64,000 bases of DNA from JACVRN01 sp036389255. Its GTDB lineage: Bacteria; Acidobacteriota; Blastocatellia; Pyrinomonadales; Pyrinomonadaceae. Where the stretch lies: contig DASVQI010000026.1 in assembly GCA_036389255.1 (NCBI GenBank), positions 17,027 to 81,026 on the forward strand, in the 5' to 3' direction. Positions 49,308 through 59,364 of the stretch are shown here, in pieces. The position numbers and the translations under genes were made by a program. Position 1 is the first letter of the stretch, and each line of letters begins with the position of its first letter. The notes beneath the pieces are model-generated. The model had not been told where the DNA came from. It searched no databases and was given only the letters and a program-made list of their open reading frames with translations.

Positions 49308-51044
49308 CTAAGCCTCGCCCGCTCCCGAGCCGATAAATTCTTTCATGAACTTTCGCACTTCGCCGTTAGGGAAGACGACCGTTATCTTGTCGTCCTCGAC
49401 CTCCTTCACACGCCCCGTGCCGTATTGCGGCAGCTCCACCTTGTCGCCCTTTGAGAATTGGACTTCCGCAGCTTTTTCTGCGGAAGTGTCGTCAGGAGTC
49501 GCCGTCGCATCCCTTTGCTCAGCTTCCGCAGGCTTCTCCGGCTGACTCTCCGGCTGGCTCGCCAGTCCAAGTTGCTCTTCTAGCGGGTGAAGGCAGTTGT
49601 CGCAGTTGCCGCATCTCTCTTCCGTCATCTCTTCACCGAAGTAGTCGTGCAACAGTCGCCAGCGACACTGCGCGCTCTGGCCGAAGAGCATCATGCGCTC
49701 AAGCTTCTCTTTATCTTTTTCGCTCTTCTCTTCTGAAAGACGCGCCGGCTCTTCCAGCTCGCCGCGCTCCACGTCTCGCCTGAGCAGCCGGAAGCGGCTG
49801 CCCCTTAATTCCCTAGCCAGCTCCAGTTCCTTCAGGAGCGAGAGGATGACGCGCACTTTCGTCTTGGCCACGGTGTTCGCCTCTTCCTGAATGCGCGTGA
49901 GCGTGGCGGGCGTTTCGTCTGCGCGCAAAGTCTCAAGCGCGTTGTAAACGGCCAGTATGTCGTCGAACTTCGGGTGCTTGCCGCCGAGGAAGAATTGCTG
50001 CGTGCGTTTGTCGTTCAACTGGAAGAAGAGTATGCAGCGCGCTGGAAGACCGTCGCGGCCCGCGCGGCCCGACTCCTGATAATAGGCTTCGAGCGAGCCC
50101 GGCATCTGAAAGTGTATGACCGAGCGTATATCCGGCTTGTCTATGCCCATGCCGAAGGCGTTGGTGGCGATGATGGCTTTAAGCTCGCCGCGCATGAAGC
50201 GCTCCTGCGTCTCCTTGCGCTCGCTGGCCTTGAGCCGCCCGTGATACTTCGCCACCGCGAACTCAAAAGTCTCAAGCCACTCGTGCAGCGCTTCCACGGT
50301 CTTGACGGTCGCGGCGTAGATTATCCCAGTCCCCTCTATCTCGCGCAGCAGCCTGAGCAAGTTCTCGCGCTTCTCGGCCTCGTTCGTCACGCGCAGCACT
50401 TCGTAACAGAGATTCCGGCGATGAATGCCGGTGTTGATGACGCGCAGGGAGCCTAAGTCCAACTGCTTCTCTATGTCTTCCGTGACTTCGGGCGTGGCCG
50501 TCGCCGTCAGAGCCAGCACGGGCGGGCCTCCCAGCGTCTTGATGGCCGCGCCGAGCGAGAGATACGCGGGGCGAAAATCGTGTCCCCATTCCGAGATGCA
50601 GTGCGCCTCGTCTATCACTATGAAGTCAATCTGCTTGCCGCGAAGATTCCGGAGGAACTCCGCGTCTGTGAAGCGCTCCGGCGTAGTGAAGACGAAGTCG
50701 CTTCTGTCTTCTTCTATCTGCGACAGGTTCTGCTCGTGCTCGCTTGAGGTCAGAGCGGAGTTGAGCTGGGCCGCGTCCAGCCCCGCGCCTTCCAGCTTGT
50801 CCACCTGGTCTTTCATCAGCGAGATGAGCGGCGAGATGATTATGGTCGTGCCCGGCAGGTGAAGCGCGGGCAGTTGATAACAGAGCGATTTACCGGCGCC
50901 CGTGGGCATGATGGCGAGCGTGTTTCGGCCCTCCATCACAGAGCGTATCACCTCGGCCTGTCCGGGCCTCAAAGCTTCCAGCCCGAACACGTCCGAAAGC
51001 GTCCTCTTCATCTTCGTCAACTCTTGCGTAACTTTAGCTACCAT
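49308..51044 (-). CDS. recQ: RecQ-family DNA helicase with C-terminal barrel instead of HRDC
   Basis: A 578-residue protein. Helicase motifs: MPTGAGKSLCYQL (Walker A), VIDEAHCISEWGHDFRP (DEAH), LTATAT, ATNAFGMGIDKPDIR, and YYQESGRAGRDG. The zinc-binding segment is CRWRLLHDYFGE ... CGNCDNC (about 455-480). In place of RQC winged helix plus HRDC it has a Glu/Ala-rich linker (about 495-530), then a small beta barrel KGDKVELPQYGTGRVKEVED (about 530-570) like CarD/DUF3553-type domains. It should unwind DNA 3'-5' in recombination or repair. The new end may change what it binds. Confidence 0.9.
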   Translation of the reverse strand: MVAKVTQELTKMKRTLSDVFGLEALRPGQAEVIRSVMEGRNTLAIMPTGAGKSLCYQLPALHLPGTTIIISPLISLMKDQVDKLEGAGLDAAQLNSALTSSEHEQNLSQIEEDRSDFVFTTPERFTDAEFLRNLRGKQIDFIVIDEAHCISEWGHDFRPAYLSLGAAIKTLGGPPVLALTATATPEVTEDIEKQLDLGSLRVINTGIHRRNLCYEVLRVTNEAEKRENLLRLLREIEGTGIIYAATVKTVEALHEWLETFEFAVAKYHGRLKASERKETQERFMRGELKAIIATNAFGMGIDKPDIRSVIHFQMPGSLEAYYQESGRAGRDGLPARCILFFQLNDKRTQQFFLGGKHPKFDDILAVYNALETLRADETPATLTRIQEEANTVAKTKVRVILSLLKELELARELRGSRFRLLRRDVERGELEEPARLSEEKSEKDKEKLERMMLFGQSAQCRWRLLHDYFGEEMTEERCGNCDNCLHPLEEQLGLASQPESQPEKPAEAEQRDATATPDDTSAEKAAEVQFSKGDKVELPQYGTGRVKEVEDDKITVVFPNGEVRKFMKEFIGSGAGEA

Positions 51045-51072
51045 TCACCCCTCGCTCTCCAGTCTTGAATTT

Positions 51073-51291
51073 CTAGCTCTCTTCCGTGGAATCCTGCTCG
51101 CCGGCGACCTTGACCATGGTGCCCTCGCCTACGGGGCGGGCGTTGCCTTCAGGGGCCGCGTCATTCGTCGCGGCTCCTATCTCGGCTGCGCCCGTAGCTG
51201 CGGCTGTAGTCTCGCCGCCCATCTCGACCATGTCCGCCGGGCTTTCGTCAAAGCTCTCATTCTTAGCATCGGCATTCTCGTTCCGCTCCAT
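51073..51291 (-). CDS. Small acidic, probably disordered protein
   Basis: A 72-residue protein, rich in Glu, Ala, Asp and Gly with no hydrophobic core (ESFDESPADMVEMGGETTAAATG). An AAGGGAAG purine run stands about 9 nt before the ATG, and the stop is 28 nt before recQ, so it may be cotranscribed with it. No family is recognised. It could be a spurious ORF. Confidence 0.4.
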   Translation of the reverse strand: MERNENADAKNESFDESPADMVEMGGETTAAATGAAEIGAATNDAAPEGNARPVGEGTMVKVAGEQDSTEES

Positions 51292-51515
51292 CACCGCACA
51301 CTTCCCTTTCCGAATCCTTCACGGGTTAAAAAGTCTCTTTGCTTTTCGGGCTAAGGTGCGGATTATAGCAGAGTATGAAACGGCCGGACGTAAACAGGGG
51401 CGGAAAGTAACCGCGCCGAAGCTTGCGAAACCGCTCTCAAAAGATTGCATTGGGGGAGCGTTTTCAGTAATCATCAAATTCTTCTCCGTCGAATTTCCTT
51501 TAAGGGAAAGAACAA

Positions 51516-54431
51516 GTGTCACAGGGTATCAACGAACAATCGAAAGACGAGGCCGAGTCGGGCGAAAAGCTCTTTCGCGTGAGTCTGGAGCAGTCGCCCA
51601 TGAGCACGCAGATTTTCGCGCCCGACGGCCTGACCCTCTGGGTCAATCACGCGTGGGAAAAACTCTGGGGCGTGACGCTCGAAAAGATTTCTCCTTACAA
51701 CATCCTCGAAGACCAACAACTCGTAGACAAAGGCGTGATGCCTTTTATACGCAAAGCCTTTGAAGGCACGGCCTCGGAGATTCCGGCCATCCTCTACGAC
51801 CCGGAAGAGACGATTCCGAACATGACCGAGAACCCGGAGCCTAGCCGTTGGGTGCGCGGCTTCATCTACCCGGTCAAGGACGAAGCGGGGCGCGTGCGCG
51901 AAGTCGTGCTCACGCACGAGGACATCACAGAGAGCAAGCTGATTGAGGAAGAGCTGCGCCGCAGCGAAGAGAAGTACCGGAGCCTGCTTGAGAACGCGAA
52001 CGACATCATCTACTCGCACGACCTTGAGGGCAATTACCTGACCATAAACCGCGCGGGCGAAGAGATTACGGGCTACACGCGCGAAGAGATTCTCGGCGGG
52101 CTGAACATAGCGCAGGTGGTAGCGCCGGGGCAGCTTCAGATTGCCAAAGAGATGACGCTGCGCAAGCTTAAAGACCCTTCGCCCACCGTCTACGAAGTGG
52201 ACATCATCACGCGCGACGGCCGCCGCCTGACGCTCGAAGTCAGCACGCGCATCTCTTATCGCAACAATCAGCCGGTGGCGGTCGAAGGGATTGCGCGCGA
52301 CATCACCGAGCGAAAGCGCGCGGAAGCCGAGCTGCAACGCTCCAGAGACCAGATAGAGATTATCCTGCGGGGCGTGGCCGAAAGCATCACCGCGCAGGAT
52401 GCGGAGGGCAGGCTCATCTACGCCAACGACGCTGCCGCGCGCGCCTTGGGCTTCGAGTCCGCCAAGGAGCTGCTTGAGCATCCGGTGCAGGAGATAATGC
52501 AGAAGTACGAGCTGCTGGATGAGACGGGCGAGCAATTTAAGCGCGAGCAGCTACCGGGCCGCATAGCGCTCAGTGACGGACAGCCCGCGTCGGCCACCAT
52601 CTGTTACCGCTCAAGAACTACGGGCGAAGAGCGTTGGTCTTTCGTCCAAACAACGCCGGTCTTCGACGAGCGGGGACAGGTTCGCTTCGCCATAAACATC
52701 TTTCACGACATCACGGAGCGGCGTCGCGCCGACCAAGCCCAGAGATTTCTGGCCGAAGCCGGAGCCGTCATAGCATCTTCGCTCGACTACGAAGCGACAC
52801 TGGCGAGTGTGGCGCGCATGGCCGTGCCAACTCTGGCAGACTGGTGCTCGGTTGACGTGTACGACGAAGACCATAACCTCAAGCGGCTGGCCGTGGCCCA
52901 CATAGACCCGAAGAAAGTTGAATGGGCGCACGAGCTTCAGCAGCGGTACCCGCCCGATATGGACGCGGAGCAAGGCGTGCCGAACGTTCTTCGCACAGGC
53001 AGGTCTGAAATCTACCCTGACATTACGGACGAGATGCTCGTGGCAGGAGCCATAGACGAAGAGCACCTGCGCATCATGCGCGAGATAGGCTTTACCTCAG
53101 CGATAATCGTCCCGCTCGTCACGCAAGGCAGAACGCTGGGCGTCATCACGCTCATCACGGCCGAGTCTGCGCGCCATTACAGTCAGGACGACCTCACGCT
53201 GGCCGAGACTCTGGCGCACCGTGCGGCCATAGCCATAGACAACGCGCGGCTCTACAGCAGGGCGCAGGAAGCCAACCGCATGAAGGACGAGTTTCTGGCC
53301 ACGCTCTCGCACGAGCTGCGAACGCCTCTGACCTCCATACTCGGCTGGTCGAGCATGCTCCGTGCGGGACAACTGGACGCCGAATCCGCCACGCGCGCCA
53401 TCGCGGCCATAGAGCGCAACGCCAAGGCTCAGCGACAGATTATAGAAGACCTGCTGGACGTTTCGCGCATCATCACGGGCAAGCTCAGGCTGGATGTCAG
53501 AGACGTAGAGCCGGTCGCCTTGATTGACACCGCGATAGAAGCCGTGCGCCCTGCGTCCGAAGCCAAGGGCGTGCGTATTCAAAAGCTGATAGACGCGGGC
53601 GTAGGCAAACTGACGGGCGACCCTTCGCGCCTTCAGCAGGTCTTCTGGAATCTTCTTTCCAACGCGGTCAAGTTCACGCCGAAAGGCGGGCGCATCGAGA
53701 TAAGGCTTGAGCGCGGCGACTCGCACGTGGAGATTTCCGTGAGCGACACGGGCCAAGGCATCAGTCAGGAGTTTCTGCCCTTCGTCTTCGACCGCTTTCG
53801 ACAGGCCGACAGCACTACTACCAGAAGACATGGCGGCCTCGGGCTCGGACTGGCAATCGTGCGCCACCTTGTGGAGCTGCACGGCGGAACCGTCAGGGCG
53901 GAGAGCGAAGGCACGGGACAGGGCTCGACCTTCACCGTGACGCTCCCGCTCGTCTCCAATTACCAGAGGGACGTGACGGAAGAGGTGGACTACACGCTCA
54001 GGAGAGAGGACGCGTCTCCGCTAGAATGTCCTGAGCGGCTGGACGGGTTGAAGATTCTGACCGTAGATGACGAAGCCGACACGCGCGAGCTGTTACGCGT
54101 CACGCTCACCAAATGCGGCGCTGAAGTCATAACGGCAAGCTCCGTTCAGGAGGCGCTTGAGCTGTTTCAAAGCTTGCGGCCAGACCTGCTGGTCAGCGAC
54201 ATAGGCATGCCGGACGAAGACGGCTATGAGTTGATTAAAAGAATACGAGAGATGCCGGAAGAGATGGGCGGGAGCATCCCGGCCGTCGCCCTGACCGCAT
54301 ACGCGCGTGCGGAAGACCGCCTGCGAGCCCTGCGCTCTGGCTACCAGATGCACGTTGCCAAGCCCGTAGAACTGGCCGAACTCATTGCCGTCGTCGCCAG
54401 TCTTGCCACGCGGCACAAACACCAAAAATAA
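51516..54431 (+). CDS. Hybrid sensor histidine kinase (PAS-PAS-PAS-GAF-HK-REC)
   Basis: A 971-residue protein starting with GTG after an AAGGGA. No membrane segments are seen, so it is probably cytoplasmic. Sensor part: PAS 1 (about 18-145, FRVSLEQSPMSTQIFAPDG), PAS 2 (about 155-270, LLENANDIIYSHDLEG), PAS 3 (about 280-400, RGVAESITAQDAEG), and GAF (about 410-580). The kinase has H-box ATLSHELRTPL (His about 598), N/G boxes FWNLLSNAVKFTP and SDTGQGIS, and GLGLGLAIVRHLVE. The receiver domain (about 850-965) has Asp about 894 in LVSDIGMPDEDG. The ligand and output are not given by context. Confidence 0.92.
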   Translation: MSQGINEQSKDEAESGEKLFRVSLEQSPMSTQIFAPDGLTLWVNHAWEKLWGVTLEKISPYNILEDQQLVDKGVMPFIRKAFEGTASEIPAILYDPEETIPNMTENPEPSRWVRGFIYPVKDEAGRVREVVLTHEDITESKLIEEELRRSEEKYRSLLENANDIIYSHDLEGNYLTINRAGEEITGYTREEILGGLNIAQVVAPGQLQIAKEMTLRKLKDPSPTVYEVDIITRDGRRLTLEVSTRISYRNNQPVAVEGIARDITERKRAEAELQRSRDQIEIILRGVAESITAQDAEGRLIYANDAAARALGFESAKELLEHPVQEIMQKYELLDETGEQFKREQLPGRIALSDGQPASATICYRSRTTGEERWSFVQTTPVFDERGQVRFAINIFHDITERRRADQAQRFLAEAGAVIASSLDYEATLASVARMAVPTLADWCSVDVYDEDHNLKRLAVAHIDPKKVEWAHELQQRYPPDMDAEQGVPNVLRTGRSEIYPDITDEMLVAGAIDEEHLRIMREIGFTSAIIVPLVTQGRTLGVITLITAESARHYSQDDLTLAETLAHRAAIAIDNARLYSRAQEANRMKDEFLATLSHELRTPLTSILGWSSMLRAGQLDAESATRAIAAIERNAKAQRQIIEDLLDVSRIITGKLRLDVRDVEPVALIDTAIEAVRPASEAKGVRIQKLIDAGVGKLTGDPSRLQQVFWNLLSNAVKFTPKGGRIEIRLERGDSHVEISVSDTGQGISQEFLPFVFDRFRQADSTTTRRHGGLGLGLAIVRHLVELHGGTVRAESEGTGQGSTFTVTLPLVSNYQRDVTEEVDYTLRREDASPLECPERLDGLKILTVDDEADTRELLRVTLTKCGAEVITASSVQEALELFQSLRPDLLVSDIGMPDEDGYELIKRIREMPEEMGGSIPAVALTAYARAEDRLRALRSGYQMHVAKPVELAELIAVVASLATRHKHQK

Positions 54432-54442
54432 AGGGGCCGGAG

Positions 54443-55516
54443 TCATCTTCGCATCGTATCAAGCGCCGCGCCCAGACGCTCAAGCCCTTCTGTTAGCGTG
54501 GCTGTGTCGCATCCGATTCCTATACGAAAATGGCCGGGCATCTCGAAGAACCTGCCCGGAACAACGGAAGTGTCGTATTTTTCACGTAGTAGCTGACACA
54601 GCTCGTCCGCGCTATCGTGGCCTTTCAGTCCCGGGAAACAGACCGTGCCGAATCGGTGCTCTATAGATTCAAGGTCGTCGCGGGAGCTTAAAAAAGAGTT
54701 GAGTATACGCCCGTTGATTTGCAGCAGCTCTTGCGCGTCCCGCCTAATCGCATCTAGATTCTCAAGCGCTATGCAGCTTAAGCGCTCGGCGGTATGAGCG
54801 GGGATGACGCCGAACAGGTCGTTGAGACGCCATAGCTTCTCCGCCATCTTTCCTTCAGCCAGAATCCACCCGCATCGCAGGCCGCTTAGGCCGTAGACCT
54901 TCGTCAGGCTGTTTGTCGTGATGAACTCTTCGCCCATGTGAAAGGCCGAGCGCGGCGCACGCTCGAACATTGCCTCAAGATAGACTTCATCAACGAGTAT
55001 GCGCGCTCCGGCGCGACGCGCAATCTCCTGAAGGCTGCGCAATGTCTCCTCATCCGTAAATGCGCTCGTGGGGTTGTGCAGGTTCGTGACGACTATCAGG
55101 CGCGTGCGCGGGCCAATCAGCCGTGCGACCTCCTGCGGGTCTATTTGAAAGCCGCTCGCGGCGCGCCGCGAGAATCTTTTCACCCTCGCGCCAAGGTACT
55201 CGGCGACGTTGATTAGAAGCTCGTAGGTCGGATGCTCTATCAGGACTTCATCGCCGGGACTGAGCGTGGCGGCCATCACCAGATGATTCGCCATAGACGT
55301 GCCCGTGGCCGCGACGACCGAGCCGGAAGGCGCGCCGGTCTTTTCAGCCAGCGCATTCTGAAGCGGCTCGTAGCCGTAATAGCTGGGCCCGCTCAGCTCA
55401 AGCTCTTCAATTTTTACAGGCAGCTTCTTCAGTGGGTAGTTCAGAAGACCGCTCGACGCCAGATTAAAACGGGACTGCGACCTGAGCTTGGCCCATTGCA
55501 TGTAGTGGGACTTCAT
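54443..55516 (-). CDS. PLP-dependent aminotransferase class I/II
   Basis: A 357-residue protein with the fold-type I motifs: GPSYYGYEPLQNALAE, ATGTSMANHLV, NLHNPTS, LVDEVYLEAM and the PLP lysine Lys206 in TNSLTKVYGLSGLRCGW. It is slightly shorter than typical class I/II enzymes, and the C-terminal small domain is compact. It would exchange amino groups between an amino acid and a 2-oxo acid. Its ATG overlaps the stop of the amino-acid permease (ATGA), so it is the last gene of the peptide/amino-acid operon. Confidence 0.88.
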   Translation of the reverse strand: MKSHYMQWAKLRSQSRFNLASSGLLNYPLKKLPVKIEELELSGPSYYGYEPLQNALAEKTGAPSGSVVAATGTSMANHLVMAATLSPGDEVLIEHPTYELLINVAEYLGARVKRFSRRAASGFQIDPQEVARLIGPRTRLIVVTNLHNPTSAFTDEETLRSLQEIARRAGARILVDEVYLEAMFERAPRSAFHMGEEFITTNSLTKVYGLSGLRCGWILAEGKMAEKLWRLNDLFGVIPAHTAERLSCIALENLDAIRRDAQELLQINGRILNSFLSSRDDLESIEHRFGTVCFPGLKGHDSADELCQLLREKYDTSVVPGRFFEMPGHFRIGIGCDTATLTEGLERLGAALDTMRR

Positions 55517-56880
55517 ACCTCTTGCCTCGCTCTACCTGCGCGCTGTCGTATGAAGTAGACGGGGATTGCGGCTGCGACAATCAGCAGGCCGATGCTGCTA
55601 TTGGCAGGATACTTGTAAACGGTGCTCGCCACTATCAACGCGCAGGCCGCGACGAAAAGTATCGTGGTGAAGGGATGGCCCGGAACGCGAAAGCGGCTCT
55701 CGCTCGACTCCCTTCTACGAAAGACGAAGAGCGAGGCGGCTGTCAGCCCGAACCAGATGAAGTCCACGGAGACTACGTAGTTGAGTATCTGTTCATAACG
55801 CCCTGAGGCGGCAATCGCTATGGCGAGCGCTCCCTGAAGCGCAATCGCCACGACGGGAACGCGCGTGCGGCGGCTCAACTGCGCGACCTGCTTAAAGAAG
55901 AGCCCATCCTCCGCCATGGCGAAATAGACGCGCGGAGCCGTCAGCATCCCTTGGCTCAGGAAGCCCAGCGTGGAGATGCTTATGCCGACGGCTATCAGGA
56001 ACGCCCCGCTCTCACCGAAAGCTAGTCGCATGACGCTCGAAGCCGGAGTTTGAGTCTCGGCCAACCCGCCAGCCCCCAGCACGTACAGGCAAGCGAAATT
56101 GACCACCGTGTAGAGCAGTATCACGCCGCTTACGCCGAACAGAAGCCCTCGCGCGAGATTACGGCGCGGCTCACGCATCTCCCCCAAAATGAAGCTGGCC
56201 GTCTGCCACCCGCCGTAGGCGAACATGACGGGCGTCATGGCCGCGCCCATCGCGGTCAGAAGCCCCATCGAGGGCGCGGCATCCAGCAACGGCCCTGAGA
56301 GCGTGCGCGGCTCTCGCACAAACAAGAGCCCGCACACGACGAGCGCGGCGATGGCCAACACCTTCAGCAGCATCAGGCCGTTCTGTAGGCTTGTGCCTGC
56401 GCGGACGCCCATGCAGTTGATGATAGTCAGCGCCAGAAGCGCGACCGCCGCCACGACCCAGTCCGCCAGTGGCAAGCCCGTCAACTCAAGAAAATAGCGC
56501 GCGAAGGTGACGGCCACCGCCGCCATCCCACCCGTCTGTGTCACCAGTAACAGAGCCCAGCCGTATATGAAAGCAACCGATGGATGATAAGCATCGCGCA
56601 GGTAGGCGTATTGTCCTCCGACATCAGGATGGCGGTCTGCAAGCTCTGCGTAGATGAAAGCGCCCGCGAGCGCCAGCGCCCCGCCGAGCAGCCACGCGCC
56701 CAGTATGAGAAAGGGCGTGTGAACCTGTCGCGCGACGACCGAAGGGTTGATGAAAATCCCCGCGCCGACGATTCCTCCCATGACTATCATCGTCGCGTCG
56801 AACAGCCCGAGACGCCGCGCAAGCTTTGAAGAAGATGACAGCTCCGCCGCCTTGCTCAAGCTTTCACCCACGCTCTTCAA
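55513..56880 (-). CDS. APC-family amino acid permease
   Basis: A 455-residue protein with about twelve membrane segments. It opens GLFDATMIVMGGIVGAGIFINP, the glycine-rich unwound helix of the APC (LAT-like) superfamily, and continues YAELADRHPDVGGQYAYLRDAY and FAYGGWQTASFILGEMREPRRN, as in L-amino-acid exchangers. The solute is probably amino acids. It overlaps both neighbours by 4 nt (ATGA), tying it to the DUF885 and aminotransferase genes. Confidence 0.9.
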   Translation of the reverse strand: MKSVGESLSKAAELSSSSKLARRLGLFDATMIVMGGIVGAGIFINPSVVARQVHTPFLILGAWLLGGALALAGAFIYAELADRHPDVGGQYAYLRDAYHPSVAFIYGWALLLVTQTGGMAAVAVTFARYFLELTGLPLADWVVAAVALLALTIINCMGVRAGTSLQNGLMLLKVLAIAALVVCGLLFVREPRTLSGPLLDAAPSMGLLTAMGAAMTPVMFAYGGWQTASFILGEMREPRRNLARGLLFGVSGVILLYTVVNFACLYVLGAGGLAETQTPASSVMRLAFGESGAFLIAVGISISTLGFLSQGMLTAPRVYFAMAEDGLFFKQVAQLSRRTRVPVVAIALQGALAIAIAASGRYEQILNYVVSVDFIWFGLTAASLFVFRRRESSESRFRVPGHPFTTILFVAACALIVASTVYKYPANSSIGLLIVAAAIPVYFIRQRAGRARQEV

Positions 56881-58640
56881 AGCTTCATCATCTCGCGCAC
56901 GTACTTGGGGGCGGGCGTGCCGAAGGAGAGCATGGTGTTGTGCAGCTCTTTATAGTCGAGTTTTCTGCCACGGGCTCTGGCTTCGTAGGCGCGGCGAATG
57001 TCGTTCATTTCAAGCACGCCCACGTAATATGTAGAAAGCTGCGTTGAGGTGAGACGCGCCCTGACCCACTTGCCCGCCGCTTCGCCCTCTTCCTGAAAGC
57101 CCTCGTTCATCATCATATTGAGCGCCTCTTTTTCCGTCATCCCGGCCGTGTGAATCTTCTGGTCTATGATGGCGTTGATGATGGTGCGCAGCTTCATCTT
57201 CAACTGCTGCATGTGGACTTCAGCGCCGCCGTAGCCCGCCTCGGCCATGACCTGCTCGGCATAGACGGCCCAGCCTTCCGCGAAAGTGCCGCTTCTAAAG
57301 ATGGCGCGAATCAAGGTCGGGGCCTTGAATCTGTTCGAGTGTGCCAGTTGAAGATAATGGCCCGGCATGGCCTCGTGAATCGTGAGGTCTTGAATCATGT
57401 AGTTGTTGTATTCACGGAAGAAGGATTCCACGCGCGCTGACGGCCAGTCCTTCGGTGTGGGCGAGATGGCGTAGAGCGTCTCCCCCTGCGGCTCAAGCGG
57501 CGGCGCGGGGCGGCAGTAGGCCACGGCCACGCCCCTGTCGAACTCCGGCATCACGATTATCTTCACCGGCTCGTCCGGCACAGTGACGATGTTTCTGGAG
57601 CGCACGAAGTCCGTGGACTCCTTCAAAGTCCTGCTGGCCATCTCTACGATTGTGTCGTTGGTCGGTCGCGTGTCCGCCAGCCGCGCAAGCACCGATTTGA
57701 TGACCAGCTTTTTGTCGGCGAGACGCGCCGCGTCCTTTTCCTGCGGGAAGTAGCTCCTGTAGAGCGGCAGGGCGACACGGTACATCTCATCCTGCGTGCT
57801 TCTTAAATCCGCCAGCCCGCGCCGCAGGATTTCTTCCTTCGTGATGTCGGACTCAAGGGCGAAGGCAAGCTTGCGCCTGTACTTCTCATCGCCCAGACGA
57901 AATTCGCCCGTCGAGCGCGGCAGAAGTTCCTTCTCAAGCCAGCGCCCGTAATCTTCCAGCGCCTGAATCGCGGCCGTCTGGGCGACCAGAAGCTCGTTCC
58001 TTGCCTCCGGCTCCCGTCGCGCGAAAGCTTCAAGCTCGTTGCGTATGAGATTAATCGTCCCCTTGTTCTGAGAGATGGCCGTCTCTGTGTGTATGCGCGG
58101 CGGGTTCTTGAGATTGGCACGGGCTGCTTCAACGACTGAGGGGATGGCCCTGAGCCGCTCCTTTACATTTCTGAGGCGAATCGCAAGCGGCGCGAAATCC
58201 CGCGCCAGCAACTCGTATATGGCGTTGCCTATGTTGTAGCGCAGAGGGTTCCACTCGTACTCGCGCAGCACGTCCGTCTGAAAGAGATTGTATTCCAGAC
58301 GCGAGCGCAGGATTCTGTAATCAATGCTGTTGGCCGGGCTCAGACGACGCGCAGGGATGCGTGCCAGCTCATTGAGGTACTGCTCGGTGAAGGCGCGCGA
58401 GCGCCTGACGCCTTCGAGGCTGTAATCGTTCAGGCGATTGTCGTAGCGATGGTCGCCCAACTGTGTCGCCCGCTCAGGCTCCATCTCAAGCAGCTTCTCA
58501 ATGTAGCTTTTGGCGAGCGCTTCAAACTTCCGGTCTGCCGTCTGAGTCATAGCGGACGAAAATAGCTGAGAGCAGCAGAGAGAAAAGGCTGCAATCAAAA
58601 GAGGCGCTTTACGTATCTTCATCTTCATACAGCAATCCAT
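56877..58640 (-). CDS. DUF885 family exported metallo-hydrolase-like protein
   Basis: A 587-residue protein. A signal peptide follows the Met cluster (IRKAPLLIAAFSLCCSQLFSS), then DUF885 segments: YIEKLLEMEPERATQLGDHRYD, and LTIHEAMPGHYLQLAHSNRF, an HExxxxH zinc motif (HEAMPGH), with a downstream FAEGWAVYAEQVMAE providing the third ligand. The family is related to M32-type carboxypeptidases. Three Met codons (58640, 58628, 58622) are possible starts; GGAG 1 nt before the first makes a later one likelier. It overlaps the permease gene and follows the flavin reductase by 8 nt. Confidence 0.85.
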   Translation of the reverse strand: MDCCMKMKIRKAPLLIAAFSLCCSQLFSSAMTQTADRKFEALAKSYIEKLLEMEPERATQLGDHRYDNRLNDYSLEGVRRSRAFTEQYLNELARIPARRLSPANSIDYRILRSRLEYNLFQTDVLREYEWNPLRYNIGNAIYELLARDFAPLAIRLRNVKERLRAIPSVVEAARANLKNPPRIHTETAISQNKGTINLIRNELEAFARREPEARNELLVAQTAAIQALEDYGRWLEKELLPRSTGEFRLGDEKYRRKLAFALESDITKEEILRRGLADLRSTQDEMYRVALPLYRSYFPQEKDAARLADKKLVIKSVLARLADTRPTNDTIVEMASRTLKESTDFVRSRNIVTVPDEPVKIIVMPEFDRGVAVAYCRPAPPLEPQGETLYAISPTPKDWPSARVESFFREYNNYMIQDLTIHEAMPGHYLQLAHSNRFKAPTLIRAIFRSGTFAEGWAVYAEQVMAEAGYGGAEVHMQQLKMKLRTIINAIIDQKIHTAGMTEKEALNMMMNEGFQEEGEAAGKWVRARLTSTQLSTYYVGVLEMNDIRRAYEARARGRKLDYKELHNTMLSFGTPAPKYVREMMKL

Positions 58641-58648
58641 TCTCCGCT

Positions 58649-59290
58649 TCAGGAAGCGCTGGCTTCTTCTTGGCTGAGTGGCTGCACCTGCGCCTCTGCT
58701 CGCTCGACCTCGGGTGTAGTCAGCACCTTTCTGGAGAAGTGGCGCGCGGCACGAGTGACTTCACGCCCCAGCGCGTGTAGCTGCTCCGTGACCTTGGCGT
58801 CTTGCAGGTGGCCTTCATCGTCGAAGATGCGCCACGCCTGCGGAATAGGAATGACGAGCGGCACGGCCCAGCCGCGCAGCGCGCGCACTATGAACTCCAT
58901 AGTGTTGACGGCCTGCAACCCCTGTGTGCCTCCGGCCGTGCTGATGAGCCCCACCACTTTGTCCGTCAGGTAGGCTGGCTCGCGGTTGCTCAGAAGCTGC
59001 AACCAGTCCAGAGCGTTCTTGAAAGAGCCGCTTATAGTTCCATGATAAAGCGGGCTGCTCCACAGAAGACCGTCCGCCTCGTGAACCGTCGCGCACAACT
59101 TCTCCACGGACTCCGGCACGTCGCTCATCTCCGGCGCGTACATGGGCAGGCTCAGCTCGCGTATGTCCAGCAGATTTGTCTGAGCGCCCGCCTGCTCCGC
59201 GCCTTCCAGCGCAATCTTGAGCGCGGCGAGGCTGTTAGAGTGCGCGGCAAGACTCCCGCCAAGCCCGACCACCTTTATCTCTTTAGTCAT
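58649..59290 (-). CDS. NADPH-dependent FMN reductase family protein
   Basis: A 213-residue flavodoxin-like protein. It starts KVVGLGGSLAAHSNSLAALK (FMN phosphate loop after the first strand). DGLLWSSPLYHGTISGSFKNALDWLQLL is the flavin-binding motif of NAD(P)H:FMN/quinone reductases, and VGLISTAGGTQGLQAVNTMEFIVRALRG follows. It lies between the M28 peptidase and the DUF885 gene in one transcript. Why a flavin reductase is there is unclear; it may protect against quinones or supply FMNH2. Confidence 0.85.
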   Translation of the reverse strand: MTKEIKVVGLGGSLAAHSNSLAALKIALEGAEQAGAQTNLLDIRELSLPMYAPEMSDVPESVEKLCATVHEADGLLWSSPLYHGTISGSFKNALDWLQLLSNREPAYLTDKVVGLISTAGGTQGLQAVNTMEFIVRALRGWAVPLVIPIPQAWRIFDDEGHLQDAKVTEQLHALGREVTRAARHFSRKVLTTPEVERAEAQVQPLSQEEASAS

Positions 59291-59364
59291 AGAAGCCTCC
59301 CCTCGAAAGCCAATAGAACATTTACACCTGCCGCGCCCGTTCCGGCCACCACCGTTTTACTCCT

